A DNA stretch of 64,000 nucleotides from Hyphomicrobiales bacterium (GTDB lineage Bacteria > Pseudomonadota > Alphaproteobacteria > Rhizobiales > Xanthobacteraceae): assembly GCA_017305535.1 (NCBI GenBank), contig JAFKKN010000002.1, positions 186,001 through 250,000 on the forward strand. The letters run 5' to 3'. Below, in pieces: positions 23,525 to 33,513 of the stretch (the first letter of the stretch is position 1; the number at the start of each line of letters is the position of its first letter). The notes beneath the pieces are model-generated. The model did no database searches, was not told the origin of the DNA, and was given only the letters and a program-made list of their open reading frames with translations. A program made the translations under genes and the position numbers.

Positions 23525-24226
23525 TCAGCCCGCTTTCTGAAACCGGTCGTCCAGCGCGTAGCCGGCGCCGCGGACGGTGCGGATGGGGTCTTCGGCTTCG
23601 CCGGGATTGAGCAGCTTGCGCAGGCGGCCGATGTGGACGTCGACGGTGCGCTCGTCGATGTAGATGTCGCGGCCCCAGACGCTGTTGAGCAGTTGCTCGC
23701 GGCTGAACACGCGGCCCGGATGTTCGAGGAAGAATTCGAGCAGCCGATATTCGGTCGGGCCGAGATCGATCGGCCGGCCGGAGCGCGCGACGCGGCGCTT
23801 CTCGCGATCCAGTTCGATATCGCCATAGGCCAGCACGGTGGCGATCCGCTCCGGCGCCGCGCGCCGCAACAGCGCGGCCACGCGCGCCAGCAGTTCCGGC
23901 ACCGAGAACGGCTTGACGATGTAGTCGTCCGCGCCGGTGGCCAGCCCGCGCACCCGTTCGCTTTCCTCGCCGCGCGCCGTCAGCATGATGATCGGCAGTT
24001 GCTTGGTTTCCGGACGCGCCCGCAGCCGCCGGCACAGTTCGATGCCGGAAAGCCCCGGCAGCATCCAGTCCAGCACCACCAGATCGGGAATGCTTTCCTT
24101 CAGCCGGGTGTCGGCCTCGTCGCCGCGCGCCACGGTTTCCACCTCGTAATCCTGGGATTCGAGGTTGTAGCGCAGCAACGTCGTCAGCGCCTCCTCGTCT
24201 TCCACGACCAGAATGCGAGCCTTCAT
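23525..24226 (-). CDS. phoB: Phosphate regulon response regulator PhoB
   Basis: PhoB is phosphorylated by PhoR under phosphate limitation and binds Pho boxes. The 233-residue protein has an N-terminal receiver domain (VEDEE acidic pocket at 9-12, phospho-acceptor Asp53 in VVLDWMLPG, switch residue Thr in IMLTARGEE, Lys in DDYIVKPFS). A C-terminal OmpR-type winged helix follows (DLGPTEYRLLEFFLEHPGRV, VWGRDIYIDERTVDVHIGRL). The ATG at 24226 is fixed by MKARILVVEDEE. It is the last gene of the minus-strand pst operon, 13 bp after phoU. Confidence 0.95.
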   Translation of the reverse strand: MKARILVVEDEEALTTLLRYNLESQDYEVETVARGDEADTRLKESIPDLVVLDWMLPGLSGIELCRRLRARPETKQLPIIMLTARGEESERVRGLATGADDYIVKPFSVPELLARVAALLRRAAPERIATVLAYGDIELDREKRRVARSGRPIDLGPTEYRLLEFFLEHPGRVFSREQLLNSVWGRDIYIDERTVDVHIGRLRKLLNPGEAEDPIRTVRGAGYALDDRFQKAG

Positions 24227-24239
24227 CAGTATCTTTCCA

Positions 24240-24953
24240 TTACTTGTTGACGGCCGCGGCGAACGTCGTCTGGTCCGCCTTGGGCCGCTTGTCGGTGATC
24301 GGCTGGCCTTCCACCATGTAAACCACGGTTTCGGCGATATTCGTGGCGTGATCGCCGATCCGCTCGATATTCTTGGCACAGAACATCAGGTGGATACAGA
24401 AGCTGATATTGCGCGGGTCTTCCAGCATATAGGTGAGGAGTTCCCGGAACAGCGAGGTACAGATCGCGTCGACCTCTTCGTCGCCCTTCCACACCGCCAT
24501 CGCCGCCGGCACGTCGTGCGCGGCATAAGCGTCCAGCACCGACTTGAGCTGGGTCGCCACCAGGTCGGTCATGTGTTCGAGGCCGCGGATCAGTTGCAGC
24601 GGGTTGAAGTCGCTGTCGAGCTGCATCACGCGCTTGGCGTTGTTCTTGGCGAGGTCGCCGATCCGCTCGAGGTCGGTCGCGGTGCGCATCGCGCCGACGA
24701 TCTGGCGCAGGTCCACCGCCATCGGCTGCCGCCGCGCGATGGTCAGCACCGCATGCGATTCGAGATCGCGTTGCAGCTTGTCGATCTCGCCGTCGGAGGC
24801 CACCACGCGGCTCGCAGTCGAGGCGTCGCGGCGCACCAGCGCATCGACCGACTCGACGATCTGCCGCTCGGCGAGGCCGCCCATTTCCGCGACCAGCCGG
24901 GTCAGTTCCTGCAAGTCGCCGTCGAAAGCCTTGGCGGTATGTTCAAAAGCCAT
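24240..24953 (-). CDS. phoU: Phosphate signalling regulator PhoU
   Basis: PhoU links the Pst transporter with PhoR and represses the Pho regulon when phosphate is plentiful. The 237-residue all-helical product has two repeats of the PhoU three-helix bundle. Typical metal-binding residues occur in VGAMRTATDLERIGDLAKNNAKRV (first) and LMFCAKNIERIGDHATNIAE (second), each with the E-R-I-G-D motif. It lies between pstB and phoB as in most alphaproteobacteria. Confidence 0.96.
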   Translation of the reverse strand: MAFEHTAKAFDGDLQELTRLVAEMGGLAERQIVESVDALVRRDASTASRVVASDGEIDKLQRDLESHAVLTIARRQPMAVDLRQIVGAMRTATDLERIGDLAKNNAKRVMQLDSDFNPLQLIRGLEHMTDLVATQLKSVLDAYAAHDVPAAMAVWKGDEEVDAICTSLFRELLTYMLEDPRNISFCIHLMFCAKNIERIGDHATNIAETVVYMVEGQPITDKRPKADQTTFAAAVNK

Positions 24954-24988
24954 TTTGGTTCTCCGCGAGATGTCGCGTTGTTCGGCCG

Positions 24989-25807
24989 TTAGCCGAAACG
25001 TCCGGTGATGTAGTCCTGCGTGCGGCGGTCGGTGGGCGAAGTGAAAATCTTGTCGGTCGGACCGAACTCGATCAACTCGCCGAGATACATGAACGCTGTG
25101 TAGTCGGAGACGCGCGCCGCCTGCTGCATGTTATGAGTGACGATGACGATGGTGTAGTCTTCCTTCAACTCGTCGATCAGTTCCTCGATCTTCGCGGTCG
25201 AGATCGGATCGAGCGCCGAGCACGGCTCGTCGAACAGGATCACCTCGGGCCGCACCGCCACGGTGCGCGCGATGCACAGGCGCTGCTGCTGGCCGCCCGA
25301 CAGGCTGAGCCCGTTGGCGTTGAGCTTGTCCTTCACCTCGTCCCACAGCGCGGCGCGGCGCAGCGACTGCTCGACGCGCTGGTCGAGGTCGCGCTTCGAC
25401 AGCTTCTCGTAGAGACGAATGCCGAAGGCGATGTTTTCGTAGATCGACATCGGGAACGGCGTCGGCTTCTGGAACACCATGCCGATGCGTGCGCGCAACA
25501 AATTGAGATCGACGCCGGGATCGACCAGGTTCATGCCGTCGAACTGTACCTGCCCTTCGGCATGCTGGTTCGGATAGAGATCGTACATCCGGTTCAGCAC
25601 GCGCAGCAGCGTGGACTTGCCGCAGCCGGACGGGCCAATGAACGCCGTCACCTTGTTCTCGTAGAGCGGCAGCGTGATGCCTTTCAGCGCTTTCGACTGG
25701 CCGTAGTAGAATTCGAGATTGCGGATCGCGACCTTGTCGCGCAGCGAGGACGGATCGACCGGCGGATGACCGGCAACGGCGGTCGGAATCGCGGTGGCGA
25801 TACTCAT
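24989..25807 (-). CDS. pstB: Phosphate ABC transporter ATP-binding protein PstB
   Basis: PstB is the ATPase that powers high-affinity phosphate uptake with PstA and PstC. The 272-residue protein has the Walker [10 protein letters not shown], the Q-loop region [13 protein letters not shown] (diagnostic of PstB), the signature [14 protein letters not shown], and Walker [14 protein letters not shown]. The ATG at 25807 overlaps the pstA stop by 4 bp, so translation is probably coupled. Confidence 0.96.
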   Translation of the reverse strand: MSIATAIPTAVAGHPPVDPSSLRDKVAIRNLEFYYGQSKALKGITLPLYENKVTAFIGPSGCGKSTLLRVLNRMYDLYPNQHAEGQVQFDGMNLVDPGVDLNLLRARIGMVFQKPTPFPMSIYENIAFGIRLYEKLSKRDLDQRVEQSLRRAALWDEVKDKLNANGLSLSGGQQQRLCIARTVAVRPEVILFDEPCSALDPISTAKIEELIDELKEDYTIVIVTHNMQQAARVSDYTAFMYLGELIEFGPTDKIFTSPTDRRTQDYITGRFG

Positions 25808-26649
25808 GATGCTTTCCTTGTTCCGGTAAGGGCGCGGGCAATGATGCTCAATGCGAGCACGGAAATGGTGATGATCAGCGCGCCGGTCCACGCCAGCTTC
25901 TGCCAGTCCTCATAGGGGCTGAGCGCGAACTGGAAGATGACGACCGGCAGGCTCGACATCGGGGCGTTGAGGTTGTGGCTGTAGAACTGGTTGTTGAGCG
26001 CGGTGAACAGTAGCGGCGCGGTTTCGCCGCTGATGCGCGCCACCGCCAGCAGGATGCCGGTGATGATGCCGCTGCGCGCCGCGCGATAGGCGATGTGGCG
26101 GATCATCAGCGAGCGCGGCAGGCCGATGGACGCGGCGGCTTCGCGCAAGGTGTTCGGCACCAGCATCAGCATGTCCTCGGTGGTGCGCACCACCACCGGG
26201 ATCACGATCACCGACAGCGCCACCGCACCGGCGATGCCGGAGAAGTGGCCCATCGGCACCACCATCACCTCGTAGATGAACAGGCCGACCACGATCGACG
26301 GCGCGCTGAGCAGGATGTCGTTGATGAAGCGCACCACGCTGGAGATCTTCTCGTGGCGGCCGTATTCCGCCATGTAGGTGCCGGCCAGCATGCCGATCGG
26401 CGTGCCGATGACAATGGCGATCACCGTCATCAGGATCGAGCCGACGATGGCGTTGAGCAGACCGCCCGCCGAGCCCGGCGGCGGCGTCATTTCGGTGAAC
26501 ACCGAAAGCGACAGGCCGCTAAAACCTTCCCAGAACAGTACGCCGAGGATCATCGCGAGGCCGGCGAGACCGATACCGGTGGCGCCGTAGGACGCAGCGG
26601 TGGCGATGACGTTGCGGCGGCGGCGCGTGTTGTAAATCGAGGCGTCCAT
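25804..26649 (-). CDS. pstA: Phosphate ABC transporter permease PstA
   Basis: The 281-residue integral membrane protein has about six transmembrane segments. It carries the permease EAA-type loop in [47 protein letters not shown], and [19 protein letters not shown]. With PstC it forms the phosphate channel. It overlaps pstC by one base and pstB by four, so these are in one transcript. Confidence 0.95.
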   Translation of the reverse strand: MDASIYNTRRRRNVIATAASYGATGIGLAGLAMILGVLFWEGFSGLSLSVFTEMTPPPGSAGGLLNAIVGSILMTVIAIVIGTPIGMLAGTYMAEYGRHEKISSVVRFINDILLSAPSIVVGLFIYEVMVVPMGHFSGIAGAVALSVIVIPVVVRTTEDMLMLVPNTLREAAASIGLPRSLMIRHIAYRAARSGIITGILLAVARISGETAPLLFTALNNQFYSHNLNAPMSSLPVVIFQFALSPYEDWQKLAWTGALIITISVLALSIIARALTGTRKAS

Positions 26650-27641
26650 CAGCCGACCCTCTTCTCGATACGAAGCAGCATGTAGCGCGCGATCGCCAGC
26701 ACGATGAAGGTGATCACGAACAGGATAAGGCCGAGCGCGATCAGCGACGAGGTGTAGAGATCGCCGACGGCTTCGGTGAATTCATTGGCGATGGTCGCCG
26801 AGATGGTGGTGCCGGGCGCGAGCAGCGACGAGGAAATCTTGTGCGCGTTGCCGATCACGAATGTCACCGCCATGGTCTCGCCGAGCGCGCGGCCGAGGCC
26901 GAGCATGACGCCGCCGATGACGCCGACGCGGGTGTAGGGCAGCACCACGTAGCGCATTACTTCCCAGGTCGAGCAGCCGAGCCCGTAGGCGGCTTCCTTC
27001 AACACTGGCGGCACCGCATCGAACACGTCGCGCGAGATCGAGGTGACGAACGGCAGCACCATGATGGCGAGGATCAGGCTCGCGGTGAGCACGCCGATGC
27101 CGTAGGGCGGGCCGGCGAACAGGCTGGAGAGCACCGGCACGTTGCCGAAGGTCGCGATCAGCGCGGGCTGCACGTATTGTTGCAGGAACGGCGCCAGCAC
27201 GAACAGACCCCAGATGCCGTAGATGATGCTGGGAATGCCGGCCAAAAGTTCGATGGCGATACCGATCGGGCGACGCAGCCACATCGGGCACAGTTCGGTG
27301 AGGAACATCGCGATCAGGAGGCCGAACGGCACCGCGATCACCATGGCGATCAGCGACGTGATCAGCGTGCCGTAGATCGGCGCCAGCGCGCCGAATTTCT
27401 CGGTGACCGGATTCCAGCTTTGCGTGGTAACAAAGTCGAAACCGAAAGTCGTGAGCGCCGGCAGCGAGCCGACGAACAGAGCGACCATCACGCCGCCGAG
27501 CAGCAACAGCACGAGGAGCGCCGCGCTCCGGGTGATGGCATGGAAGATCACGTCGCCGAGCCGCAGCTTGTGCAGCGCCTTGGCGCGCTCCGTCGCATCC
27601 TGAGCGCTCACCCGCGCGCCTCCCCACGTTACGTCCACCAC
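26649..27641 (-). CDS. pstC: Phosphate ABC transporter permease PstC
   Basis: The ~330-residue membrane protein carries the PstC segments [60 protein letters not shown] and the EAA-like loop [22 protein letters not shown], followed by [16 protein letters not shown]. No ATG fits well. A GTG at 27641 has AGGAGG 5 nt upstream and is chosen. A GTG at 27611 with GGGGAGG 7 nt upstream is an equal alternative. Upstream lies a family D repeat in the gap to pstS. Confidence 0.94.
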   Translation of the reverse strand: MVDVTWGGARVSAQDATERAKALHKLRLGDVIFHAITRSAALLVLLLLGGVMVALFVGSLPALTTFGFDFVTTQSWNPVTEKFGALAPIYGTLITSLIAMVIAVPFGLLIAMFLTELCPMWLRRPIGIAIELLAGIPSIIYGIWGLFVLAPFLQQYVQPALIATFGNVPVLSSLFAGPPYGIGVLTASLILAIMVLPFVTSISRDVFDAVPPVLKEAAYGLGCSTWEVMRYVVLPYTRVGVIGGVMLGLGRALGETMAVTFVIGNAHKISSSLLAPGTTISATIANEFTEAVGDLYTSSLIALGLILFVITFIVLAIARYMLLRIEKRVG

Positions 27642-27715
27642 AGCCGCCTCCTGGCGTATACGCGTCCCACGACATTTCAAGCTTTACGCGAAACCCGTCA
27701 TCGGGCACCGCGCAC

Positions 27716-27852
27716 TCCCTCGCCCCGCTTGCGGGGAGAGGGCTGGGGTGAGGGGCACTTCACGGCGCGCATCATCTGCGGCTGCGCCCCCTCACCCGAC
27801 CGTCTTCGCTACGCTTCGCCGGTCGACCTCTCCCCGCTTGCGGGGAGAGGTG
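27716..27852. repeat. Palindromic repeat, family D (copy 1), between pstS and pstC
   Basis: Both ends carry CTCCCCGC.TGCGGGGAGAG inverted pairs, with internal GGGGTGAGGGGC and CCCCTCACCCGACCG arms. Other copies are at 37914-38049 and, diverged, at 42932-43034. A stem-loop at this place could lower pstCAB expression relative to pstS, the usual stoichiometry for a binding protein. Confidence 0.82.
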
Positions 27853-27874
27853 AAGGCCGCGCGTAACGGCAGCC

Positions 27875-28933
27875 TCAGTTCGTCACGCTGTAGATCGCCT
27901 TGCCGTCGGCGTCCTTGACGTCCTTGGCCCAGGTCGCCTCGATCAGGCGCACGACGCTGTCGGGGAGCGCGACGTAGTCGAGGTCTTCCGCCAGCTTGTC
28001 GCCGTTCTTGTAGGCCCAGGCGAAGAAGTTGAGCGCGACACCGGCTTCGGCGGCGTTCTTCGGCTGCTTCGGCAGCAGGATGAAGGTCGCGCCGGCGATC
28101 GGCCAGGCCTTCTCGCCTGCTTCGTCGGTGAGGATCATGTAGAAGCCCGGCGCCTTGGCCCAGTCCGCACCGGCCGCGGCGGCGGCGATGGTTTCCGGGG
28201 TCGCGGCGACGGCCTTGCCGTCCTTGTTGACGAGCTTGGTCGTGGTCAGGTTGTTCTGCTTGGCATACGCGGTTTCGACGTAACCGATCGAACCCTTGGT
28301 CTGCTTGACGTTGTTGGCGACGCCTTCGTTACCCTTGGCGCCGATGCCCGCCGGCCACTCAACCGCGGTCGCCGAGCCGACCTTGCCCTTCCAGTCCGCG
28401 CTCACCTTCGACAGATAATTGGTGAAGATGAAGGTGGTGCCCGATCCGTCCGAACGATGCACCAGCGCGATGGCCTGCGCCGGCAGCTTGGCGTTCGGAT
28501 TCAGCTTGGCGATGGCCGGGTCGTTCCAGGTCTTGATCTCGCCGAGATAGATTTTCGCGAGCGTCGCGCCGTCGATGGTGAGGTCGCCGGAGGCAACGCC
28601 GTCGAGATTGACCACCGGCACGATGCCGCCCATCACGGTCGGAAACTGGATCAGGCCGTTCTTGTCGAGGTCTTCCGGCTTCAGCGGCATGTCGGACGCG
28701 CCGAAGGTCACGGTGCGCGCGGTGATCTGCTTGATGCCGCCACCCGAACCGATCGATTGATAGTTGAGGCCGTTGCCGGTCTCCTTCTTATAGGCCTCCG
28801 CCCACTTGGCGTAGACCGGATAAGGGAAGGTAGCGCCCGCGCCGGAGATATCGGCGGCAAGCGTCGCGGTCAGAGCGGCACCAAGACCGGCAACGACGAC
28901 GCCGGCGGCGGCAAGGCTGCGAAATAGTTTCAC
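27875..28933 (-). CDS. pstS: Phosphate-binding periplasmic protein PstS
   Basis: PstS captures phosphate in the periplasm and delivers it to PstCA. The 352-residue precursor has a signal peptide ([20 protein letters not shown], cleavage after LAA), then [39 protein letters not shown] and [18 protein letters not shown], which hold the phosphate-binding Ser, Arg, Asp and Thr residues of the family. The GTG at 28933 is chosen because GGAG stands 7 nt upstream. It is the first pst gene after the Pho box at 29020-29048. Confidence 0.95.
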   Translation of the reverse strand: MKLFRSLAAAGVVVAGLGAALTATLAADISGAGATFPYPVYAKWAEAYKKETGNGLNYQSIGSGGGIKQITARTVTFGASDMPLKPEDLDKNGLIQFPTVMGGIVPVVNLDGVASGDLTIDGATLAKIYLGEIKTWNDPAIAKLNPNAKLPAQAIALVHRSDGSGTTFIFTNYLSKVSADWKGKVGSATAVEWPAGIGAKGNEGVANNVKQTKGSIGYVETAYAKQNNLTTTKLVNKDGKAVAATPETIAAAAAGADWAKAPGFYMILTDEAGEKAWPIAGATFILLPKQPKNAAEAGVALNFFAWAYKNGDKLAEDLDYVALPDSVVRLIEATWAKDVKDADGKAIYSVTN

Positions 28934-29019
28934 GGGGTTTCTCCATCCTGTGGACATGGCGCCGATCGCCCTCGATCACGCCTGCACGCGGCTCTTTAAG
29001 AGCCAGCGACTGCGCTTTT

Positions 29020-29048
29020 ATGAGAGTTTGATGACACCTGGATGACAG
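29020..29048 (-). promoter_or_regulatory. Pho box upstream of pstS
   Basis: On the minus strand the sequence reads CTGTCAT-CCAG-GTGTCAT-CAAA-CTCTCAT, three 7-bp direct repeats with 4-bp spacers. The first matches the PhoB half-site CTGTCAT exactly and the other two differ from it at one base each. It lies 87 bp before the pstS start, so PhoB activation of pstS and downstream genes is expected. It also lies just after the end of phoR. Confidence 0.9.
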
Positions 29049-29089
29049 CGTTAACGCTCTGTAATCACAGGATTTTATGTGGAGATGAT

Positions 29090-30481
29090 TCAGCGCGGCT
29101 GGGGAAAAGCGGCGGTGAAGGTGGCGCCCTCGCCGGCCACGCTCTCGATGACGAGGCGGCCGCGATGGCGGTTGAGGATGTGCTTGACCAGCGCGAGGCC
29201 GAGCCCGGTGCCGCCCTGCGCGCGACTGTCGCCGGCATTGACGCGATAGAAGCGTTCGGTGAGGCGCGGCAGATGCTCCGGCGGGATGCCGGGGCCGAAG
29301 TCACGCACCCGCGCCTGCCACTCCGGCGCGCCCTCGGGACTCGTGCCCTGCGTCAGCGACACCACCACGCGGCCGCCGGACGCGCCATACTTCAGGCCGT
29401 TCTCGACAAGGTTCTCGAACAACCGCAACAGCTCCTCACGGTCGCCGGCGATGATCGCCGGTACCGCCGCGAGTTCGGTCTCGATTACCACCTGACGTTC
29501 CTTCGCCAGTGGCTCCAGCCCATCGATCACCTGACGCAACAGCGGCACCAGATCGAGCCGCGTATCGGGCCGCACATGTGCCGACAGCTCGACGCGCGAC
29601 AGCGACAACAGATCGTCGATCAGCCGCGCCATCCGCGTCGCCTGTGCGTGCATGATGCCGAGGAAGCGTTCGCGCGCTTTCGCATCGTCGCGCGCCGGAC
29701 CTTGCAGCGTATCGATGAAGCCCGACAACGCGGCGAGCGGCGTACGCAACTCGTGACTGGCATTGGCGACGAAGTCGGCGCGCATTTCCTCGATCCGCCG
29801 CAGCGGCGTCTGATCGTGGAACGTCATCAGCAGGCAGGCATCCTCGCCGCCGAACGTCGTCGGCACCGCGATCGGCGTGATCGACACCTCCATCCAGCGC
29901 GCGACCGGCGCGTGATCGACGAAGGTGACGCGGCGCGGCGTCACGGTGGCGATGGCCTCGCGCAACGCGGCGACGATCTCCGGCGTGCGCAACGCGAACT
30001 GCGCCAGCTCCTTCCGGCGCAGCGCGGGCGCGAGCTGCGCCGCCGCCACGTTGAGATGGATGACGCGGCCGGCACGATCGAGCAGCACCGCCGGCTCCGA
30101 CATGCCGGACACCACGGCGCTGACCGCCGGAGCCTCGACCGGATCGATGCGCAGCGGCTCGTCGCGGGAGGCAGCGGGATCGTGCAGCCGCCATGGCACC
30201 AGCGCCGCGCCGACGATGCAGAAGAAGGCGATACCGGCGTGCACCACCGAGAGGTTGCCCGACAACGTCAGCGTCGCCAGCACAATGCCGGCGACCAGCA
30301 GGATCAGCGCGGCGTTGCGCAGCCGGTCCGGCCATAACGCGAACAGCGACGACTCCGGCGCCGCCGGATCGACGGCGATATCGGATCGAACGTCGGAACG
30401 GTCAGGCGCCAGTGTCACCGAATTTTCCCGATCGGGGCATTCCGAGACTTGAGGCGGCATCGCCGGCCGTGGCTCCTTCAT
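29090..30481 (-). CDS. phoR: Phosphate regulon sensor histidine kinase PhoR
   Basis: PhoR phosphorylates PhoB when phosphate is low. The 463-residue protein has two transmembrane segments (residues ~54-74 and ~79-97) with almost no periplasmic loop, as usual for PhoR, which senses through Pst/PhoU. A PAS-like region covers ~118-225, the phospho-acceptor His243 lies in NASHELRTPLAALSG, and a HATPase domain follows (LVENGLKYGASGG, DFGPGIPPEHLPRLTERFYRV, GGTGLGLALVKHI). The start overlaps the end of the YbhN-like gene by 80 bp. An ATG at 30460 is an alternative. It lies upstream of pstS but the Pho box lies after it, so phoR may have a separate promoter. Confidence 0.92.
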   Translation of the reverse strand: MKEPRPAMPPQVSECPDRENSVTLAPDRSDVRSDIAVDPAAPESSLFALWPDRLRNAALILLVAGIVLATLTLSGNLSVVHAGIAFFCIVGAALVPWRLHDPAASRDEPLRIDPVEAPAVSAVVSGMSEPAVLLDRAGRVIHLNVAAAQLAPALRRKELAQFALRTPEIVAALREAIATVTPRRVTFVDHAPVARWMEVSITPIAVPTTFGGEDACLLMTFHDQTPLRRIEEMRADFVANASHELRTPLAALSGFIDTLQGPARDDAKARERFLGIMHAQATRMARLIDDLLSLSRVELSAHVRPDTRLDLVPLLRQVIDGLEPLAKERQVVIETELAAVPAIIAGDREELLRLFENLVENGLKYGASGGRVVVSLTQGTSPEGAPEWQARVRDFGPGIPPEHLPRLTERFYRVNAGDSRAQGGTGLGLALVKHILNRHRGRLVIESVAGEGATFTAAFPQPR

Positions 30482-31457
30482 GCACCCGTTTGAATCGCGA
30501 ACCGAGTATGACCTCGCGAAGCGTCAGCAGGATGACGGAAATCACGAAGGGAACAATATAGTAAAGCAATCGGAACAGCAGCATCCCGGCCAGCAGTTCT
30601 TCCTTGTCCATCTGCCACAGGCCGACCAGCATCGCGGCGTCGAACACGCCGAGCCCGCCCGGCGAATGGCTGGCGAAGCCGAGCAGCGTCGCCGAGACGA
30701 AGATCACCGCCACCACCACGAAGCCGAGATTGGGCTCGTCCGGCACCAGCATATACATCGCCAGCGCGCAGAAGCCGAGATCGACGATGCCGATGGCGAT
30801 TTGCAGCAACGTGAGCCCGCCGCCCGGCAGCACCACCGCCCAGGGGCCGCGGCCGATGATGCGCGGCGACAACGACACCCAGACGACATAACCGGCGAGC
30901 GTGAGCAGGATCGCGAACGCCACGATGCGGTTGAGCCAGGGCGGCAGTTGATCGACCGCCGACGCCGCTTCCGGATGATAGGCGATGCCCATGCCGAGCA
31001 CGGCGGCATTGCCGAGCCAGAAGGTCAGTCCGGCGACGAAGCAGATTTTCGTGACATCAATCGCGCTCAGGCCGCACGACGAATAGATCCGATAGCGCAC
31101 CGCGCCGCCGGTGAAGGCGCTGGCGCCGACATTGTGCCCGACCGAATAGCTGGTGAAGGCCGCCAATGCGCTGATCCGGTACGGCACCTCGGCATGACCG
31201 ACGGTGCGCAACGCGAACAGGTCATAGAACGTCAGGGTGAAGTAGCTCGCGGCGACGAACAGGGCGGCCAGTCCGATCGAGCGCAGATCGCCGCGCCCGA
31301 GCGCATCGATCACCTTCTCGACGTCGATGGTCCGCAGCAGGTGGAACAGGATGTAGCAGGCAATGGCGATGACGGTGAGACTGACGAGCACTCCCAGCCG
31401 GCGCAGGACTTGCTTGGCGCGCAGAACTTCCAGCGTCCTGCGAATTAGATCCTGCAT
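30402..31457 (-). CDS. UPF0104/YbhN-like (LPG synthase transmembrane-domain family) membrane protein
   Basis: The 351-residue protein has about eight transmembrane segments with the family motifs SYSVGHNVGASAFTGGAVRYRIYSS, LTFWLGNAAVLGMGI, GFASHSPGGLGVFDAAML and ALLLFRLLYYIVPF-like ends. These match the lysylphosphatidylglycerol synthetase transmembrane region (UPF0104/YbhN), which lacks the synthase domain and may flip lipids. The role is unknown. It overlaps phoR, so it may be cotranscribed with it. Confidence 0.82.
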   Translation of the reverse strand: MQDLIRRTLEVLRAKQVLRRLGVLVSLTVIAIACYILFHLLRTIDVEKVIDALGRGDLRSIGLAALFVAASYFTLTFYDLFALRTVGHAEVPYRISALAAFTSYSVGHNVGASAFTGGAVRYRIYSSCGLSAIDVTKICFVAGLTFWLGNAAVLGMGIAYHPEAASAVDQLPPWLNRIVAFAILLTLAGYVVWVSLSPRIIGRGPWAVVLPGGGLTLLQIAIGIVDLGFCALAMYMLVPDEPNLGFVVVAVIFVSATLLGFASHSPGGLGVFDAAMLVGLWQMDKEELLAGMLLFRLLYYIVPFVISVILLTLREVILGSRFKRVHEGATAGDAASSLGMPRSGKFGDTGA

Positions 31458-31763
31458 CTCGACCTCGAATGGCGATCCCGCGCGGCACCTGCCCCCGCGA
31501 TTGAGCCCACAGCTCCGGCGATGCGCGCGACACCCCCGCCGTGGTAGCGCGTTTTGGCGCCGAGGAAAATCAAATCGCCTGCACCACGCGTAGATTCCGA
31601 TCCCCTTTTTAAAGGCATCCCGTTAAAGGCCTGTGGTCAAAACATCGTCACCGGCCATCCGGCCGTCAACCCTGTCGCCCTGCGGCACAGTGCAGCCACG
31701 CAAAGACGCGGCAATCCGGCGCCGCGCGAGGCGGCCGGGGATCACGGCGGGAACACCAACACG
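31458..31763. other. Intergenic stretch without recognised gene
   Basis: This 306-bp gap lies between the minus-strand genes ending at 31764 and starting at 31457. It has a mixed composition with one T-run (ATCCCCTTTTT, 31600-31610). No coding pattern, repeat family member or RNA gene was recognised in it. Confidence 0.5.
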
Positions 31764-32114
31764 TTACGCAGCGGGACCCGGCGCAGCAGGACCAGGCGGA
31801 TCGGATCGCACCGGGATGCGCCCGGCGGCCATCTGCCGCGCCACGAAGCGGTCGCGCAACGCCGAGCCGATGGCGCACCCGATCAGATAGGCGGCAAACA
31901 TGACCAGACCAAGATCGAGCCAGTAGCCGGGACGGCCGGGAACGACGCGTGTCACCGCCACGCCGACGACGATCGCCAGCAACAACGCGACGATCTGCGC
32001 GGTCTTCTTCGAGAGGCCCTCGCCGTGCTGGACCACGGCGATCCATCCCATCGCCAGCCCGAGCAGCAGCGCGCCCGTGAGCCAGCCCCAATGAAAGGTC
32101 AGGAAAGCGGTCAT
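31764..32114 (-). CDS. Small membrane protein of unknown function, next to ompA-like gene
   Basis: The 116-residue protein has three hydrophobic stretches (WLTGALLLGLAMGWIAVV, IVALLLAIVVGVAVTRVV, WLDLGLVMFAAYLIGCAIGSAL) followed by a basic and proline-rich tail (VRSDPPGPAAPGPAA). The start lies 4 bp after the stop of the OmpA-like gene, so the two are one unit. Function is unknown. The pairing suggests a membrane partner of the OmpA-like protein. Confidence 0.7.
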   Translation of the reverse strand: MTAFLTFHWGWLTGALLLGLAMGWIAVVQHGEGLSKKTAQIVALLLAIVVGVAVTRVVPGRPGYWLDLGLVMFAAYLIGCAIGSALRDRFVARQMAAGRIPVRSDPPGPAAPGPAA

Positions 32115-32118
32115 CGCG

Positions 32119-33513
32119 TCACCTCACCAGAAAATCGATGCGGCGGTTCTTCGCCTTGCCTTCCTCGGTGTCATTGTCGGCAACGGGCACGGAACTGCCC
32201 TGCCCCGAGGTCTTGAAGCGGTCGGCGGGCAAGCCGGCCTTGACCAGATAGTCGGCCACCGCCTTGGCCCGCGCTTCCGACAACGCCTGATTGGCGGCCG
32301 CGTCGCCATCGCCGTCGGTGTGACCGATGATCTCGATCCCGGCGGCCGGACAGCGCAGCGCGATCTCGGCGAGACGATCGAGCAGTCCGGCGGAATCCAC
32401 ATTGATGGTGGCGCTGCCGGATTCGAAGCGGATGCGACCCTGCCCCAGCACCTCCGAGAACAGCCGCTGGCACACGCTGGCATCGACCGGCGCGGCGGCG
32501 GGTTTCACCGAGATCTCGGCCTTGGCCTTCCAGCCCTCCGGCAGCTCTTTGGCGAGGCTCTGGCGAATCTGGTTGGCCGCGCCGTCGAACAGCGCGTCGC
32601 CGGACAGCGTCACCTCGCGATCCGCCACCGTCAGCGAACCGGTCGAGAGCCGCGACAACGCGCCGAGCGCGCGGGTAACCGCCTCGGCAAACCCCTTCGG
32701 CGCCCCAATGCTGGCCTTGAGCGTATCGGTCACCTTCTCACCGAAGAACTTGCGCTCCGCCGCCTCGACCAGCGCCGCATGGACCTTGTTGTCGGGCACG
32801 TAACCGCTCAGGGTCAGCGTTCCGCCGACCGGGTCCTTGTTGGCCTGGAATACATAAGGCGGCGCGGCGATATCATTGGCCGCGACCGAATAGCCCTCGG
32901 GAAGATTGCGCAGGCTGGCCCAGATCGCCTCGCGGCCGCCGAGTTCGCGCGCGATGCCCGACAGGCTGACCGACTTGTCGGACAGCGTCACCTTGCCTTC
33001 TTTCAGGCGCGCGACCTGCTCGATCAACAACAGCACGGCGGCGTCGAACCGTGCCGGCGCGCCACGCGCGAAGCCGGTCTGGTCCACCACCTCGACGCCG
33101 TTGAGCGCGGCCTTCGCCGCATCCTGCAACCGCGCCTTGATCGCCGGCAGCGGCGTGCTGCCGGAGAGCGTCACCCGCACCACGTCGCGCTGCGCGGTCC
33201 AGACATAAGGCTTGGCTTCCGGAACCAGCCGTGTGTTGTCGTTGACCAGCCGGACCCCGGGCACGCCCTCCACGGAGGTCAGCGCGCTGCGCCGTCCTTC
33301 CTCGGAAAACGCATCGGCGGAGAACGTGATGTCACGCCCGGCGACGGTGATTCGGGTCTTGTCGAGCACATCGCTCTTGAGCGCGGCAACGGTGGCGGCC
33401 GCGAGATTCTGCTCCATCGGCACGGTGTCGTACCACGCCGCCAGACACCACAATACGGCAAGCGGAATAAGACCCGGCCACCACTTCCTGCTCCACCTGA
33501 AAAGTCCGCGCAT
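32119..33513 (-). CDS. Inner-membrane-anchored BON-like/OmpA-family protein
   Basis: The 464-residue protein has one N-terminal membrane anchor (WWPGLIPLAVLWCLAAWYDT, residues ~11-30). Then come repeated BON-like modules, each with a helix plus strands (ITVAGRDITFSADAFSEEGRR, GKVTLSDKSVSLSGIARELG, GSLTVADREVTLSGDALFDG). A C-terminal OmpA-like peptidoglycan-binding domain follows (EIIGHTDGDGDAAANQALSEARAKAVADYL, KAKNRRIDFLV). The order anchor-BON-OmpA resembles ArfA-like proteins, so it probably spans the periplasm and touches peptidoglycan. It starts at 33513 and is followed by the 116-residue membrane gene. Confidence 0.83.
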   Translation of the reverse strand: MRGLFRWSRKWWPGLIPLAVLWCLAAWYDTVPMEQNLAAATVAALKSDVLDKTRITVAGRDITFSADAFSEEGRRSALTSVEGVPGVRLVNDNTRLVPEAKPYVWTAQRDVVRVTLSGSTPLPAIKARLQDAAKAALNGVEVVDQTGFARGAPARFDAAVLLLIEQVARLKEGKVTLSDKSVSLSGIARELGGREAIWASLRNLPEGYSVAANDIAAPPYVFQANKDPVGGTLTLSGYVPDNKVHAALVEAAERKFFGEKVTDTLKASIGAPKGFAEAVTRALGALSRLSTGSLTVADREVTLSGDALFDGAANQIRQSLAKELPEGWKAKAEISVKPAAAPVDASVCQRLFSEVLGQGRIRFESGSATINVDSAGLLDRLAEIALRCPAAGIEIIGHTDGDGDAAANQALSEARAKAVADYLVKAGLPADRFKTSGQGSSVPVADNDTEEGKAKNRRIDFLVR

